From positions 22,156 to 86,155 of the forward strand of contig CAKOUR010000008.1 of NCBI GenBank assembly GCA_934120635.1: DNA of 64,000 nt, read 5' to 3'. Made by a program: the position numbers and the translations under genes. Under the pieces are notes generated by a model, which was not told the DNA's origin, made no database searches, and worked only from the letters and a program-made list of their open reading frames with translations. This DNA is from an uncultured Bacilli bacterium. GTDB taxonomy: Bacteria > Bacillota_I > Bacilli_A > RF39 > UBA660. Below, piece by piece: positions 17,130-25,990 of the stretch; position 1 is the stretch's first letter; the number at the start of each line of letters is the position of its first letter.

Positions 17130-17456
17130 ATGGAGTTTGGTGATAAAGTTAAATTGCTTAGAAAGAAACATGATTTATCACAAGAAAGTTTAGCTACCAT
17201 TTTGAAAATTAATCGAAATTGTTTATCTAGGATAGAAACTGGAAAATCAGAACCTTCTTTGTCAATAATTCGTGATATTGCTGAATATTTTAAAGTAGAT
17301 GTAGCAAGTTTAATGGATATTAAGAATAAGAAGTTTGATACTAAAGATAAGATTAAAATGATAGTAGATGGTTGTCAATATCTTATGGATGATGATTTAG
17401 ATTTTTTAATTCGTGTTATTTCTGTAATGAGAGAAGAATATGTAAAACAAAAATAA
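17130..17456 (+). CDS. XRE-family transcriptional regulator
   Basis: This 108-residue protein has an N-terminal helix-turn-helix (LSQESLATILKINRNCLSRIETGK, i.e. LSQESLATILKI then NRNCLSRIETGK) at residues about 17-40. A short C-terminal helical part (DDLDFLIRVISVMREEY) may dimerise. It is divergent from secE, with a palindrome in the shared intergenic region, so it may repress itself. Targets are unknown. A bidirectional terminator separates it from the convergent SGNH hydrolase gene. Confidence 0.85.
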   Translation: MEFGDKVKLLRKKHDLSQESLATILKINRNCLSRIETGKSEPSLSIIRDIAEYFKVDVASLMDIKNKKFDTKDKIKMIVDGCQYLMDDDLDFLIRVISVMREEYVKQK

Positions 17457-17548
17457 TTTTTTGTATTAGTTAATAGCTTTTTTTCTGATTAAATAAATTA
17501 TAATAAATTTATTTATATTTTTATATTTTGAGTAAACAAATGTTAAAT

Positions 17549-17592
17549 AAAAAAGACTGTATTAATATTTTTTATTTTATACGGTCTTTTTT
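17549..17592. terminator. Bidirectional terminator
   Basis: AAAAAGACTGTAT pairs with ATACGGTCTTTTT (one G-T pair). The flanking A and T runs suit termination of both the XRE gene and the convergent SGNH gene. Confidence 0.8.
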
Positions 17593-17620
17593 ATTGGAAC
17601 TATTACTTCTATTTTTTATT

Positions 17621-19582
17621 TTAAAATGGTTTATTGACAGAATACTTTTTTAATCCTTGCATCCAATTATAAATATATGGTGATATTACTTTGTATCCTT
17701 CTTCGTTTAAATGTAAAGTATCTGGCAAATAATCATTTGTATTAACTTTTAATATTTCGTTGTAGCTTTTACCACCACTTTTACCAAAGTAAAGATCAAT
17801 ATACTGAACTTTCCATTTTTCTAATACTTTCTTCATTTGAGTATAATATGGTGAAGACTTACTATATACCCTCTTTTCATTATTTGGAGTTTGATAGTTA
17901 ATAATATATCCAATTCTAGAATTAGGCCATTGATGTACAGTTTTATATAAATAGTCTTCTAACCCACCTATAAATGTTGTCGTGTCATAATTTCCGGAAA
18001 AATCTGTTGCGTTATAAGATCCTAAAGTAACATCATTTGCAATATCATTACATCCACCATGAAGGATAATAAAATCATAATTATTAGATTTTTCAGTAGT
18101 TACAACGCTATTAATCCATTTTCCAGTTTTTGTATTGGAGATTCTATATCCACTATTTCCACTGTTTTTTGAAGATTTTAAATCATATTTATCTCCAATA
18201 TAGTTTGCCCATGAGTATCCTGATGGATATTTTCCATAAGTAATAGAGTCACCAAAGAAAATAGCCGTTTTGTTGTATGTAGTACTTTTCTTTATTGTGT
18301 AATCAGTAGAAGCATTGGTACCATTATTTCCTTTAGCAATACAGTGGATACTATTATCCCCTATAATAAGCCCTTCTTTTGAAGAACACTCTAATTCTCC
18401 AGATGATACTCCATAACTAACATTTATATTATCTTTCAAACTATAATTAGTATCAGAGTCTATTTTTACAATAGATGATTTTGTTGAAATTGTAGGCGTT
18501 TCATTATCTACAAAATATTTTTTAGTATCACATAGATTCTTTTCATATTTATCTTTGTTAGTAACAGTTACACATATGTATTGAGAATTTAAATTGTTAC
18601 CGAATTTTACTTCAAAATTATTGTTTTCTAATTCAGCATTAACAGAAGGTGTGCAGTCATTAGAAGTTGCAATACAATATTTTGCAGACGTTATTTCACT
18701 GTTGGAAGTAATTTTAACCTTTCTTGTAGCACTAGTATAATATTTACTAGTTCCTTCTACTTTTTCTTCTGAAAATATAATTTGTGGTTTAGCAGACTCT
18801 ATTCTGGTTAAAATTAAATCATTTATAGTGATCTTATTATCTTGATCGAAATCTACATCCTCTATTTTTATTTTATTACTTTCTGTCCCCAATAAGTAAT
18901 TTCTAATATTTTTTATATCAATATCATTAATGTTGTCATCTGAATTTGTATCTCCTTTAAGTGCATATACAGAAAAAGGAAAAATGATTAAGAATAATAA
19001 GGCTACTTTTATTTGTTTATTTTTTCTAAACAACCGTAAAGAAATAATAAAAATTAAAATAGAAAATATCAATATTAAAATAATATAGATTAATCTAGAA
19101 CCTGTTTTAGGATTAGAATTATCATCATCATCGTATGAAAAATTTACTTGATTTGAACTTTTTACAAATTTAGCTTGTATATTTGTACTTTTATTCTGAA
19201 TATTTTCTAACTTTAAATTCTTGCTTATACTAATATCTTCCAGTCCTATTGTATAATTTCTTTCTTTCGAAAAAATAAAGTTACATTTTAAAATTTTTCC
19301 ATCAACTGGTTCGATACTATCTATTAATAAAATGTTATTATTGCTATTAAATGTGACATTTTTGTTGTCACTAAAGCAATTATCCAATGATAAACTTTCA
19401 TTTTCAAATGAAAGTTTTGCTATTAACCCATGTATCTTCTCTGTACTATTTATACTAACTATTAAATTTTTATCTTTAACTTCTGAAGTTAAATTAATAT
19501 TATTTGTTTCAGCATATACATTACTGCTAAAAAGTAAACTAAAAATTATTGCTGTTAGTAAATTTAGTTTAATTTTTTTCAT
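17621..19582 (-). CDS. Secreted multidomain SGNH hydrolase with internal NPKTG sorting motif and dockerin
   Basis: This protein of 653 residues starts at the ATG behind AGGTGG (19582), after which comes a signal peptide. Residues about 28-125 form a cohesin-like beta domain. A sorting-type motif NPKTGS (near 158) is followed by a membrane helix and RKNK. A second hydrophobic segment ending FPFSVYA then leads into a dockerin-like pair of calcium loops (DTNSDDNINDIDI and DFDQDNKITINDL). Ig-like segments follow. The C-terminal SGNH esterase has FFGDSITYG, GNSGYRIS, HGGCND and DTLH, all four catalytic blocks. It probably deacylates a surface or dietary polysaccharide. The internal anchor makes it look like two secreted proteins fused. 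Confidence 0.8.
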   Translation of the reverse strand: MKKIKLNLLTAIIFSLLFSSNVYAETNNINLTSEVKDKNLIVSINSTEKIHGLIAKLSFENESLSLDNCFSDNKNVTFNSNNNILLIDSIEPVDGKILKCNFIFSKERNYTIGLEDISISKNLKLENIQNKSTNIQAKFVKSSNQVNFSYDDDDNSNPKTGSRLIYIILILIFSILIFIISLRLFRKNKQIKVALLFLIIFPFSVYALKGDTNSDDNINDIDIKNIRNYLLGTESNKIKIEDVDFDQDNKITINDLILTRIESAKPQIIFSEEKVEGTSKYYTSATRKVKITSNSEITSAKYCIATSNDCTPSVNAELENNNFEVKFGNNLNSQYICVTVTNKDKYEKNLCDTKKYFVDNETPTISTKSSIVKIDSDTNYSLKDNINVSYGVSSGELECSSKEGLIIGDNSIHCIAKGNNGTNASTDYTIKKSTTYNKTAIFFGDSITYGKYPSGYSWANYIGDKYDLKSSKNSGNSGYRISNTKTGKWINSVVTTEKSNNYDFIILHGGCNDIANDVTLGSYNATDFSGNYDTTTFIGGLEDYLYKTVHQWPNSRIGYIINYQTPNNEKRVYSKSSPYYTQMKKVLEKWKVQYIDLYFGKSGGKSYNEILKVNTNDYLPDTLHLNEEGYKVISPYIYNWMQGLKKYSVNKPF

Positions 19583-19685
19583 CCTATTATCCACCTATCC
19601 TTATATTAAGATAATTATATCAAAAGAATATAGATAAGTATATAAATTAACAATAATTTTTTATAATCATTGTAAATCTATATAC

Positions 19686-19714
19686 TTGTTTTTTCTTGTT
19701 TTTTTGATTATAAT
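19686..19714 (+). promoter_or_regulatory. Predicted promoter of methyltransferase-rluA operon
   Basis: TTGTTT, 17 bases, TATAAT, ending 27 bases before the ATG of the methyltransferase gene, which has a GGGGAG Shine-Dalgarno site. Confidence 0.6.
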
Positions 19715-19741
19715 TTTTATAGAAAGAGGGGAGAAGTAAAG

Positions 19742-20602
19742 ATGAAAGTTAGTAATCATTGGCAGGAATATTCTTGTCTTGCTAGTGGAGATGGAGAAAA
19801 AATTGAAAAGTGGGGAAATATTATTTTAAGAAGACCTGATCCGCAAATTATTTGGAAAAAATCAAAAGATAAGATTTGGAATGAGTGGGATGCATGGTAC
19901 CATAGAAGTAATAAAGGAGGAGGGAATTGGGAATTTAAGAAAACTCTTCCTTCTGAATGGAAAATTCATTATAAGGATTTAACTTTTAAGGTTAGTCCTA
20001 CTAATTTTAAACATACTGGTATTTTTCCTGAACAAGCTACTAATTGGGATTATGTGATGGAAAAAATTCAATCATCTTCTCAAAGAGAATTTAGAGTTTT
20101 AAATTTATTTGCTTATACAGGGTGTGCTACAATGGCAGCTTCTTTTGCTGGAGCTAGCGAGGTGGTTCACGTTGATGCTTCTAAAGGAATGATCGAATGG
20201 GCAAAAGAGAATATGCATTTGTGTGGACTGGATGATCATAAGATTCGTTTTATTGTAGATGATGTGATTAAATTTTTGGAAAGAGAGAAGAGAAGGGGAA
20301 GGACATATCATGGAATTATTATGGATCCTCCTAGTTATGGAAGGGGTCCTAAGGGGGAAGTATGGAGATTAGAGGATAATTTGCAAGAATTATTGGATAA
20401 AGTTAAAGATGTGTTAGATGATGATTTTTCTTTTCTACTAATAAATTCTTATACAACTGGTATTTCTCCTACTTCTTTGGAAAATATCTTAAAGTTGACT
20501 TTTCCTCATACTAATATTGATACTGGAGAAATAGGATTACCAATTATTGAAAATGATTTGGTACTTCCTTGTGGAATATATGGAAGAATTACAAAAGATT
20601 AA
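19742..20602 (+). CDS. SAM-dependent methyltransferase, RlmI/RlmK-like (COG1092)
   Basis: This 286-residue class I methyltransferase has a SAM-binding motif NLFAYTGCATMAASFAGA (residues about 121-138), an acidic strand HVDASKGMIEWAKEN, and the catalytic-type motif MDPPSYGRG near 196. This pattern belongs to the SAM-MT domain shared with 23S rRNA m5C/m2G methyltransferases, although the usual N-terminal PUA domain is missing. Substrate RNA is therefore inferred only. It overlaps the pseudouridine synthase gene downstream by 23 bases, which fits a joint role in RNA modification. Confidence 0.8.
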   Translation: MKVSNHWQEYSCLASGDGEKIEKWGNIILRRPDPQIIWKKSKDKIWNEWDAWYHRSNKGGGNWEFKKTLPSEWKIHYKDLTFKVSPTNFKHTGIFPEQATNWDYVMEKIQSSSQREFRVLNLFAYTGCATMAASFAGASEVVHVDASKGMIEWAKENMHLCGLDDHKIRFIVDDVIKFLEREKRRGRTYHGIIMDPPSYGRGPKGEVWRLEDNLQELLDKVKDVLDDDFSFLLINSYTTGISPTSLENILKLTFPHTNIDTGEIGLPIIENDLVLPCGIYGRITKD

Positions 20603-21260
20603 TGTTATTTATGAGGATAATCATTTGCTTGTTGTGGAGAAACCTATAAATGTTCCTGTATGTGCTGATAGTTCTTTAGATAAAGATTTGCTTTCTATAT
20701 TGAAAGATTATTTGAAAGAGAAATATCATAAACCAGGAAATGTTTATTTAGGTTTAGTTCATCGTTTAGATAGACCTGTTTCTGGAGTTATGGTTTTTGC
20801 TAAAACAAGTAAGGCTGCTAGTAGGCTTGGAAAACAAGTAAGTGATCATACTTTAAAGAAAGAATATGTTGCTGTTGTAGAGGGAAAAGTTCCTGTTAAG
20901 GGAGAATTTGTTGATTATTTAAGAAAAGATGAAAAGAAAAATATTTCTTATGTTACGGATAAACATCATGGAAAAGAAGCTAGGCTTTATTATAAAAGAC
21001 TGGATTATAAAAATGGATTTAGTTTAGTGGAAATTCATTTGGAAACTGGTCGTAGTCACCAGATTCGTGTGCAGTTTTCTTCAAGAGGTTTTTCATTAGT
21101 TGGAGATGCTAAATATAATAAAAACCATGATGGAAAGACTAGTATTGCTTTATTTGCTAAAAAGTTATCTTTTTATCATCCTATTACGAAAGAATTATTA
21201 CAGTTTGAAATTGATATACCAAAAAGATACCCATTTTCTTTATTTTCGAAAAATACTTAA
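20580..21260 (+). CDS. RluA-family pseudouridine synthase
   Basis: This protein of 226 residues starts at the ATG at 20580 (MEELQKINVIYEDNHLL). A longer frame exists but has no family similarity before this point. The catalytic motif VHRLDRPVSGVMVF contains the invariant Asp near residue 64. The ETGRSHQIRVQFSS and SIALFAKKLSFYHP blocks are also present. It isomerises specific uridines in rRNA or tRNA. No S4 domain is present, so it is a short RluA type. It is translationally coupled to the upstream methyltransferase by a 23-base overlap. Confidence 0.92.
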   Translation: MEELQKINVIYEDNHLLVVEKPINVPVCADSSLDKDLLSILKDYLKEKYHKPGNVYLGLVHRLDRPVSGVMVFAKTSKAASRLGKQVSDHTLKKEYVAVVEGKVPVKGEFVDYLRKDEKKNISYVTDKHHGKEARLYYKRLDYKNGFSLVEIHLETGRSHQIRVQFSSRGFSLVGDAKYNKNHDGKTSIALFAKKLSFYHPITKELLQFEIDIPKRYPFSLFSKNT

Positions 21261-21416
21261 AAAGTCTTTTCTTTTTTAGAATTAATGAATTGTAAAAAAC
21301 ATGTCTTGTTGGATTGATCATTTAAGAACTATTGTACTTAGGAAAAATATAAAAGATTTGTTCACTAAAATAAAAATAATTTTTTAATTATATTCCTAAT
21401 TTTGAAAGGAGAAAAT

Positions 21417-21662
21417 ATGATGTTCTCGTATTATGATATTCTAACTTTAATGAAATACAACAAACAGCCAAAAAAAATATTGGTTCATTGTACTAATAGT
21501 GTAGTACATTATGAATATAATGATGAATGTAAATGTTATTTATTAGTTCATGATGAATTATTGAATGAAGAGGAATTAAGCACATGGGATAGCTACTTAA
21601 GTGATTATTTTTCTGAAAGTATGATGTTTGAAAAATGTATTGAAATTGTTAGTGATAAATAA
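21417..21662 (+). CDS. Small hypothetical protein
   Basis: An 81-residue protein starting at the ATG behind AAAGGAG (21417). It is acidic, with YDILTLMKYNKQPKKILVHC near the N-terminus and several acidic helices after. I recognise no family. The strong ribosome-binding site and isolated position support a real gene. The 155-base gap before it holds no clear promoter. Confidence 0.6.
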   Translation: MMFSYYDILTLMKYNKQPKKILVHCTNSVVHYEYNDECKCYLLVHDELLNEEELSTWDSYLSDYFSESMMFEKCIEIVSDK

Positions 21663-21776
21663 AGTATAATTTTGAGGAGTAGATTAAATTTCTATTCCTT
21701 TTTTGTCTAAAGGTAGTATAGTTACAACTAAAAAAAATATATATGGAAAATTAATATCTATTTTTAAATAGGTCTA

Positions 21777-21814
21777 AAATAAGAGTAGTTTCTATTTTGA
21801 AATTACTCTTATTT
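21777..21814. terminator. Terminator of dnaE (overlaps stop)
   Basis: AAATAAGAGTA and TACTCTTATTT arms with inner TTTC/GAAA pairing. On the minus strand it is followed by T residues, and it also fits the plus-strand small gene. Confidence 0.8.
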
Positions 21815-24781
21815 ACTTTCTAATAAATTTAAGCTATTTACAATAATTTGGTACTTATCAAATCTTTTCTCGACACGGCCTAAAATACGAATGATATCTT
21901 TTTTCTTAATATTATTATATTGTTTATAAGTTTTAGGAAACAGTGTTAAAGAGATTTGTCCATATTCATCAGATGCTGTGACAAATGACATAATGTCATT
22001 ATTTTTAGTGGTTACTTCTTTGATATTATCAATTGATAATACCATAGAGATAGTTCTATCGAAGTATTTTTCAATAGATAATGTATCAATGTCAGAGTCT
22101 TTTTTATAAATATTTGTAGGATGATTACTAAGATAAAAACCAAATGTATCTAATTGATTTTCTATTTTTTCTTCTTTTGTATATTCTTCATATTGTTTTA
22201 AACTAAGAGGAGGTAAGTCAATCATTCCTGCATTTTTAGAGATAAGAATATAATTAAAAATTTCTTCAAGATTATTGATTAGTGTTTTTTCATTGGTACC
22301 AAAAGAATTAAAGCAGCCAGACTTGATTAAAGAAATAATTGCTTTTTTATTTAGACTACCTGGTTTATTTTCAGTTAAAGGAGAAGGATTTTTTGAAGAA
22401 GGGGAATAATTTCTTTCTAAAAAATTAATAAAAGAAGTGTATGGAGCTAGTTTTCTTTCTTCAATGATTTGCTTAGAAATTGTTGTACCTACATTTTTAA
22501 TGATTGATAGGGGACAAATTATTTTTTTGTCTTGTACTTGGTAATTTGTTGTACTTTTGTTAATATCAGGAGGTAAGATTTCGATTTTATTCTGTCTTAT
22601 TTCTGATAAGTAAAGTTTGGTTTTATAGTCGTTACCAATGACATTATTTAAAATGGCTGTTTCAAAATATTGAAAGAAGTATGTTTTTAAAAATGCCATC
22701 TTGTAAGCAACAGTAGCGTAGCCAACAGAATGGGATTTATTGAATCCATAATTTGCAAATTTTAAAATTAAGTTATAGATTTGTTCTGCTTGCATTTTGG
22801 TATGTCCATTAGAAAGAGATTTTTCAATAAATTTTGGTTTTTCTTCTAGAAGGATTTGTTCTTTCTTTTTAGAGATTGCTCTTCTTAGAATATCAGCTTC
22901 TCCTAGAGTATATCCTGCATAAGTTCTAGCGATTTCTAAGATTTGTTCTTGATAGATAATAATGCCGTAAGTTGGTTTTAAGATTTTTTCTAAGCATTTA
23001 TCTGGGTAAGTTACTATTTCTAATCCTTCTTTTCTTCTTATATAATTATCAATAAACTCCATAGCACCTGGTCTGTAAAGAGCAATGGCAGCTACTAAGT
23101 CATCAAAGCTAGCAACTTTTAATTTTTCTAAGAAACGTTTCATTCCTGGTGACTCAAATTGGAAGATTCCATCTGTTTTTACTTTTGAAAATACTTCTAG
23201 TGTTTTTTTGTCATCTAAAGGGATATTTTGAAAGGTAATGTTTATTTTTTCTTGTTTTCTAATATTTGTTAAGACTTCTTGAATTAAAGTTAAGTTGGAT
23301 ATTCCTAAGAAATCCATTTTTAAGAGACCTAAAGGTTCTAGGTAATTCATGGAGTATGCAGTTGTGTAAATTCCTCTATTATTTTTGTAAAGAGGGATGG
23401 TTTCATCAATTGAGATACGGCTGATGACTATTCCTGATGCATGAATTCCAATGTTTCTTGGTAATCCTTCTAGATGGATGGCAATGTTAAATAGTTTTTG
23501 ATAAGAAGAATTTTCTGCTAATAAGCGTTTTAATTTGACATTATTTGACATTGTTTCTTGTAAAGTTTCTTTGGGAGAAAATAATTTTGTTAGGTTATCT
23601 ACTTCTGGTATAGGTATATTTAATGTTCTTGCTACATCTCTTACTACTTGTTTTGCTGCTAGAGTATCAAAGGTAATAATACCGGCTACTTTTTTTTCTC
23701 CATATTTATTTATACAATAATTGATAACATCTTGCCGTTTTTCACTATCAAAATCAATATCAATATCGGGCATTGTTATCCTTTCAGGATTTAGAAAGCG
23801 TTCAAATAATAAATCATATTTTATGGGGTCTATATCAATAATTCCTAGAGTATAGCTAACAAGACTACCCGCAGCAGATCCTCTTCCTGGACCTACTAGA
23901 ATATTATTTTTTTTTGCATATTTGACATAATCCCAGACGATTAAAAAGTAATTACAAAAGTTCATTTTATTAATAATATTTAATTCTTTTTCTAAACGGG
24001 TAATATAAATTTCTGGTATATTGTTATTCAGTCTTCTTTTTAATCCTTTTTGACATAAGTATTTTAGATAATCATAAGCATTTATTTTTTCATCATAAAT
24101 GGGTAATAAATTCTTGGTATAGCCAATTTCTACGTTGCATAAGTCTGCTATTTCTTTCGTTATATTTATATCTATTGTAGTAGTTTGTTCTAATAATTCT
24201 TGTTCATTCATTAAATGATGGCCACTATTTTCATTTAAGTGATATTCTCCTATTACTTTTTGTTCTTTTATCATTATTAAATAGTCTAAGTATTTATGGT
24301 CTTCTTTTTCTAGATAAGAAACATTATTTATAAATACTTTGTCTTCTTTTATTTTGTCTTGTTCTTCTTTTGTAGAATATCCAATATAATGATATTTATA
24401 TATATTATAGATTTCTTCATTAAAGAAAGAATAGGGGATAACTAAAATTAAGTCATTTTGATAGAGAGTTAGATCTTCTAATGTAATATTTCTTTCTGAT
24501 ACAATTGTGGATAATTTTATTAGATTTTTGTAACCTTGATTATTCATAGCATATAATAAAATATTTTTATCTTCTACTTCTAACTCTAGTCCTATTACTG
24601 GTTTGATATTATTTTTTTTACATTCTTGATAAAATGCTGGTACTCCAAACATATTGTTGTGATCTGTAATAGCAAGAGATTGATATCCTAATGATTTTGC
24701 TTTTTGAATAAGATCAGGGATGCGAATTAAACTGCTTAATAGAGTGTAACTTGTTTTTAATTGAAGGGGTATGTAAATCAT
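21809..24781 (-). CDS. dnaE: DNA polymerase III alpha subunit DnaE
   Basis: This 990-residue polymerase has an N-terminal PHP domain (TSYTLLSS, AITDHNNMFG), the catalytic Asp motif PDIDIDFD (residues about 340-347) and GPGRGSAAGSLVSY. The helix-hairpin-helix and OB regions (NVGTTISKQIIEER; ISLTLFPKTYKQY) are near the C-terminus. At 990 aa it is shorter than typical Bacilli DnaE (about 1,100). It is probably the error-prone or primer-extending DnaE that works beside PolC, which is not in this window. It starts at ATG with an AAGGAGATG site. Confidence 0.95.
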   Translation of the reverse strand: MIYIPLQLKTSYTLLSSLIRIPDLIQKAKSLGYQSLAITDHNNMFGVPAFYQECKKNNIKPVIGLELEVEDKNILLYAMNNQGYKNLIKLSTIVSERNITLEDLTLYQNDLILVIPYSFFNEEIYNIYKYHYIGYSTKEEQDKIKEDKVFINNVSYLEKEDHKYLDYLIMIKEQKVIGEYHLNENSGHHLMNEQELLEQTTTIDINITKEIADLCNVEIGYTKNLLPIYDEKINAYDYLKYLCQKGLKRRLNNNIPEIYITRLEKELNIINKMNFCNYFLIVWDYVKYAKKNNILVGPGRGSAAGSLVSYTLGIIDIDPIKYDLLFERFLNPERITMPDIDIDFDSEKRQDVINYCINKYGEKKVAGIITFDTLAAKQVVRDVARTLNIPIPEVDNLTKLFSPKETLQETMSNNVKLKRLLAENSSYQKLFNIAIHLEGLPRNIGIHASGIVISRISIDETIPLYKNNRGIYTTAYSMNYLEPLGLLKMDFLGISNLTLIQEVLTNIRKQEKINITFQNIPLDDKKTLEVFSKVKTDGIFQFESPGMKRFLEKLKVASFDDLVAAIALYRPGAMEFIDNYIRRKEGLEIVTYPDKCLEKILKPTYGIIIYQEQILEIARTYAGYTLGEADILRRAISKKKEQILLEEKPKFIEKSLSNGHTKMQAEQIYNLILKFANYGFNKSHSVGYATVAYKMAFLKTYFFQYFETAILNNVIGNDYKTKLYLSEIRQNKIEILPPDINKSTTNYQVQDKKIICPLSIIKNVGTTISKQIIEERKLAPYTSFINFLERNYSPSSKNPSPLTENKPGSLNKKAIISLIKSGCFNSFGTNEKTLINNLEEIFNYILISKNAGMIDLPPLSLKQYEEYTKEEKIENQLDTFGFYLSNHPTNIYKKDSDIDTLSIEKYFDRTISMVLSIDNIKEVTTKNNDIMSFVTASDEYGQISLTLFPKTYKQYNNIKKKDIIRILGRVEKRFDKYQIIVNSLNLLESK

Positions 24782-24836
24782 TTTGTCATCTCCTTAAAAT
24801 ACTTATCTAGAACTTCTTTTTCTTTATTATAACATG

Positions 24837-24893
24837 AAAAAAGATATCATGTTTTTCAAAAGTATAATTTTTTGGACAATGATATCTTTTTAT
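24837..24893. terminator. Hairpin between dnaE and the downstream-facing anchored-protein gene
   Basis: AAAAAGATATCA pairs with TGATATCTTTTT across a long loop. On the minus strand the T run follows the stop of the 24896-25537 gene. Confidence 0.65.
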
Positions 24894-24895
24894 GA

Positions 24896-25537
24896 CTAAT
24901 TTTTTTGTAGTTGTTTTTTATAAGTGTCTTTGTTTTGATTTTCTTTGTACTCTTTTCTAAGACGATTTAAAATTTCATCTAATTCTGTTGTGGTGAAAGT
25001 ACCACCATTTTCCGTTAATTTTTTCATTTCTTCATCAGTTAAATAATTAAATAAAGGTTCTCCTTCATCAAAATGAATGAAAACTGGGCAAAAATCATTG
25101 ACATGATCTTGAGGAGTAGTGTTTGGGTCTAATCTATAATAAGCCCGAAAAAGGCCATGATACTCATCATAAATGCAATCTACTAAACTTTGACATAATA
25201 TATATAGATTTGACTCATTATTGATATCGTTATTTTCTATTACAGTTAATTTGTTGATATCAAATACTTCAACATTTTGTAATTGCTTCTTTTGTTCTTT
25301 TAAATCATTAATTTCTGCTTCTAAGTTATTTCTTTTAGAGACATAATTACTTAAATATTTATCTGTCAATTCATCAATAGTATCGTCAGTTTTAGTAGCA
25401 GTTAAATCAGTTTCATTGTTTGGGGTATTGATTTTTGAATCAATCTTTCCTGCAACAAAACCTGACATTATTAGTACTATACTTAGCCCTCCAGATATAA
25501 TTCTATTCTTTAAATCTTGATTAATTCTTATTTTCAT
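24896..25537 (-). CDS. Membrane-anchored hypothetical protein
   Basis: The 213-residue product starts at ATG 25537. An upstream in-frame TTG is actually the -35 box of the promoter, which rules out the longer frame. One N-terminal membrane helix (IISGGLSIVLIMSGFVAG) is followed by a short coiled coil (NNLEAEINDLKEQKKQLQ) and an extracellular domain of about 110 residues containing DYC-free acidic helices and TDEEMKKLTENGGTFTTTEL. I do not recognise the family. It probably sits on the outer face of the membrane. Confidence 0.65.
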   Translation of the reverse strand: MKIRINQDLKNRIISGGLSIVLIMSGFVAGKIDSKINTPNNETDLTATKTDDTIDELTDKYLSNYVSKRNNLEAEINDLKEQKKQLQNVEVFDINKLTVIENNDINNESNLYILCQSLVDCIYDEYHGLFRAYYRLDPNTTPQDHVNDFCPVFIHFDEGEPLFNYLTDEEMKKLTENGGTFTTTELDEILNRLRKEYKENQNKDTYKKQLQKN

Positions 25538-25561
25538 ATGTATTTCCTTCTTTCGGGAACT

Positions 25562-25591
25562 ATGATAGCAGAGATTTACTTCATTTGTCAA
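25562..25591 (-). promoter_or_regulatory. Promoter of the anchored-protein gene
   Basis: TTGACA (25591-25586), 18 bases, TATCAT (25567-25562), 24 bases before the start codon. It fixes the start at 25537. Confidence 0.75.
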
Positions 25592-25658
25592 GAAATAAAT
25601 TTTTGTATCTTATTATTAACTTAAATTTTGAGTTAAACAAATTTATGAAAAAGGGATA

Positions 25659-25687
25659 AGGAAGTATTTTTTGAATAAAAAATTCCT
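25659..25687. terminator. Terminator-like hairpin after the tail-anchored protein gene
   Basis: AGGAA and TTCCT arms with A/T-rich inner pairing, just past the stop at 25702 on the minus strand. It contains one copy of the recurrent AAGTATTTT word. Confidence 0.5.
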
Positions 25688-25701
25688 ATGTTAGAGAGTG
25701 T

Positions 25702-25980
25702 CTATATTCTCCACATTAGGAATGCGATTAAAACAACACCAAGGGCTATGATTAATGCTAGGGTAAAGATTGGTGCGAATCCCTCACTTTTTACACCGAT
25801 ATCTGATGTAAATGTTCCTTTGGCTTTTGCTCCTTTTTTCATATATTTGTTATTACTTTCTGGTCTTTGTAATTTATAGTTTGGTTTTAAGTTTACTTTT
25901 TCGTCTGTATCTGATGTGATAATCATTTCTGATTTTCTTCCTTTTTCATCAACAAAATCTTGTACAACACTATTTTTCAT
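25702..25980 (-). CDS. Small C-terminally anchored membrane protein
   Basis: A 92-residue protein starting at ATG 25980, chosen for its GAGG site. A longer frame would reach into the dnaI end. About 65 polar residues (DEKGRKSEMIITSDTDEK) precede one C-terminal membrane helix (IFTLALIIALGVVLIAFLMW). I do not recognise the family. It follows dnaI by 10 bases and may be co-transcribed with the primosome genes. Confidence 0.6.
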   Translation of the reverse strand: MKNSVVQDFVDEKGRKSEMIITSDTDEKVNLKPNYKLQRPESNNKYMKKGAKAKGTFTSDIGVKSEGFAPIFTLALIIALGVVLIAFLMWRI

Positions 25981-25990
25981 TCTTTTTTCC

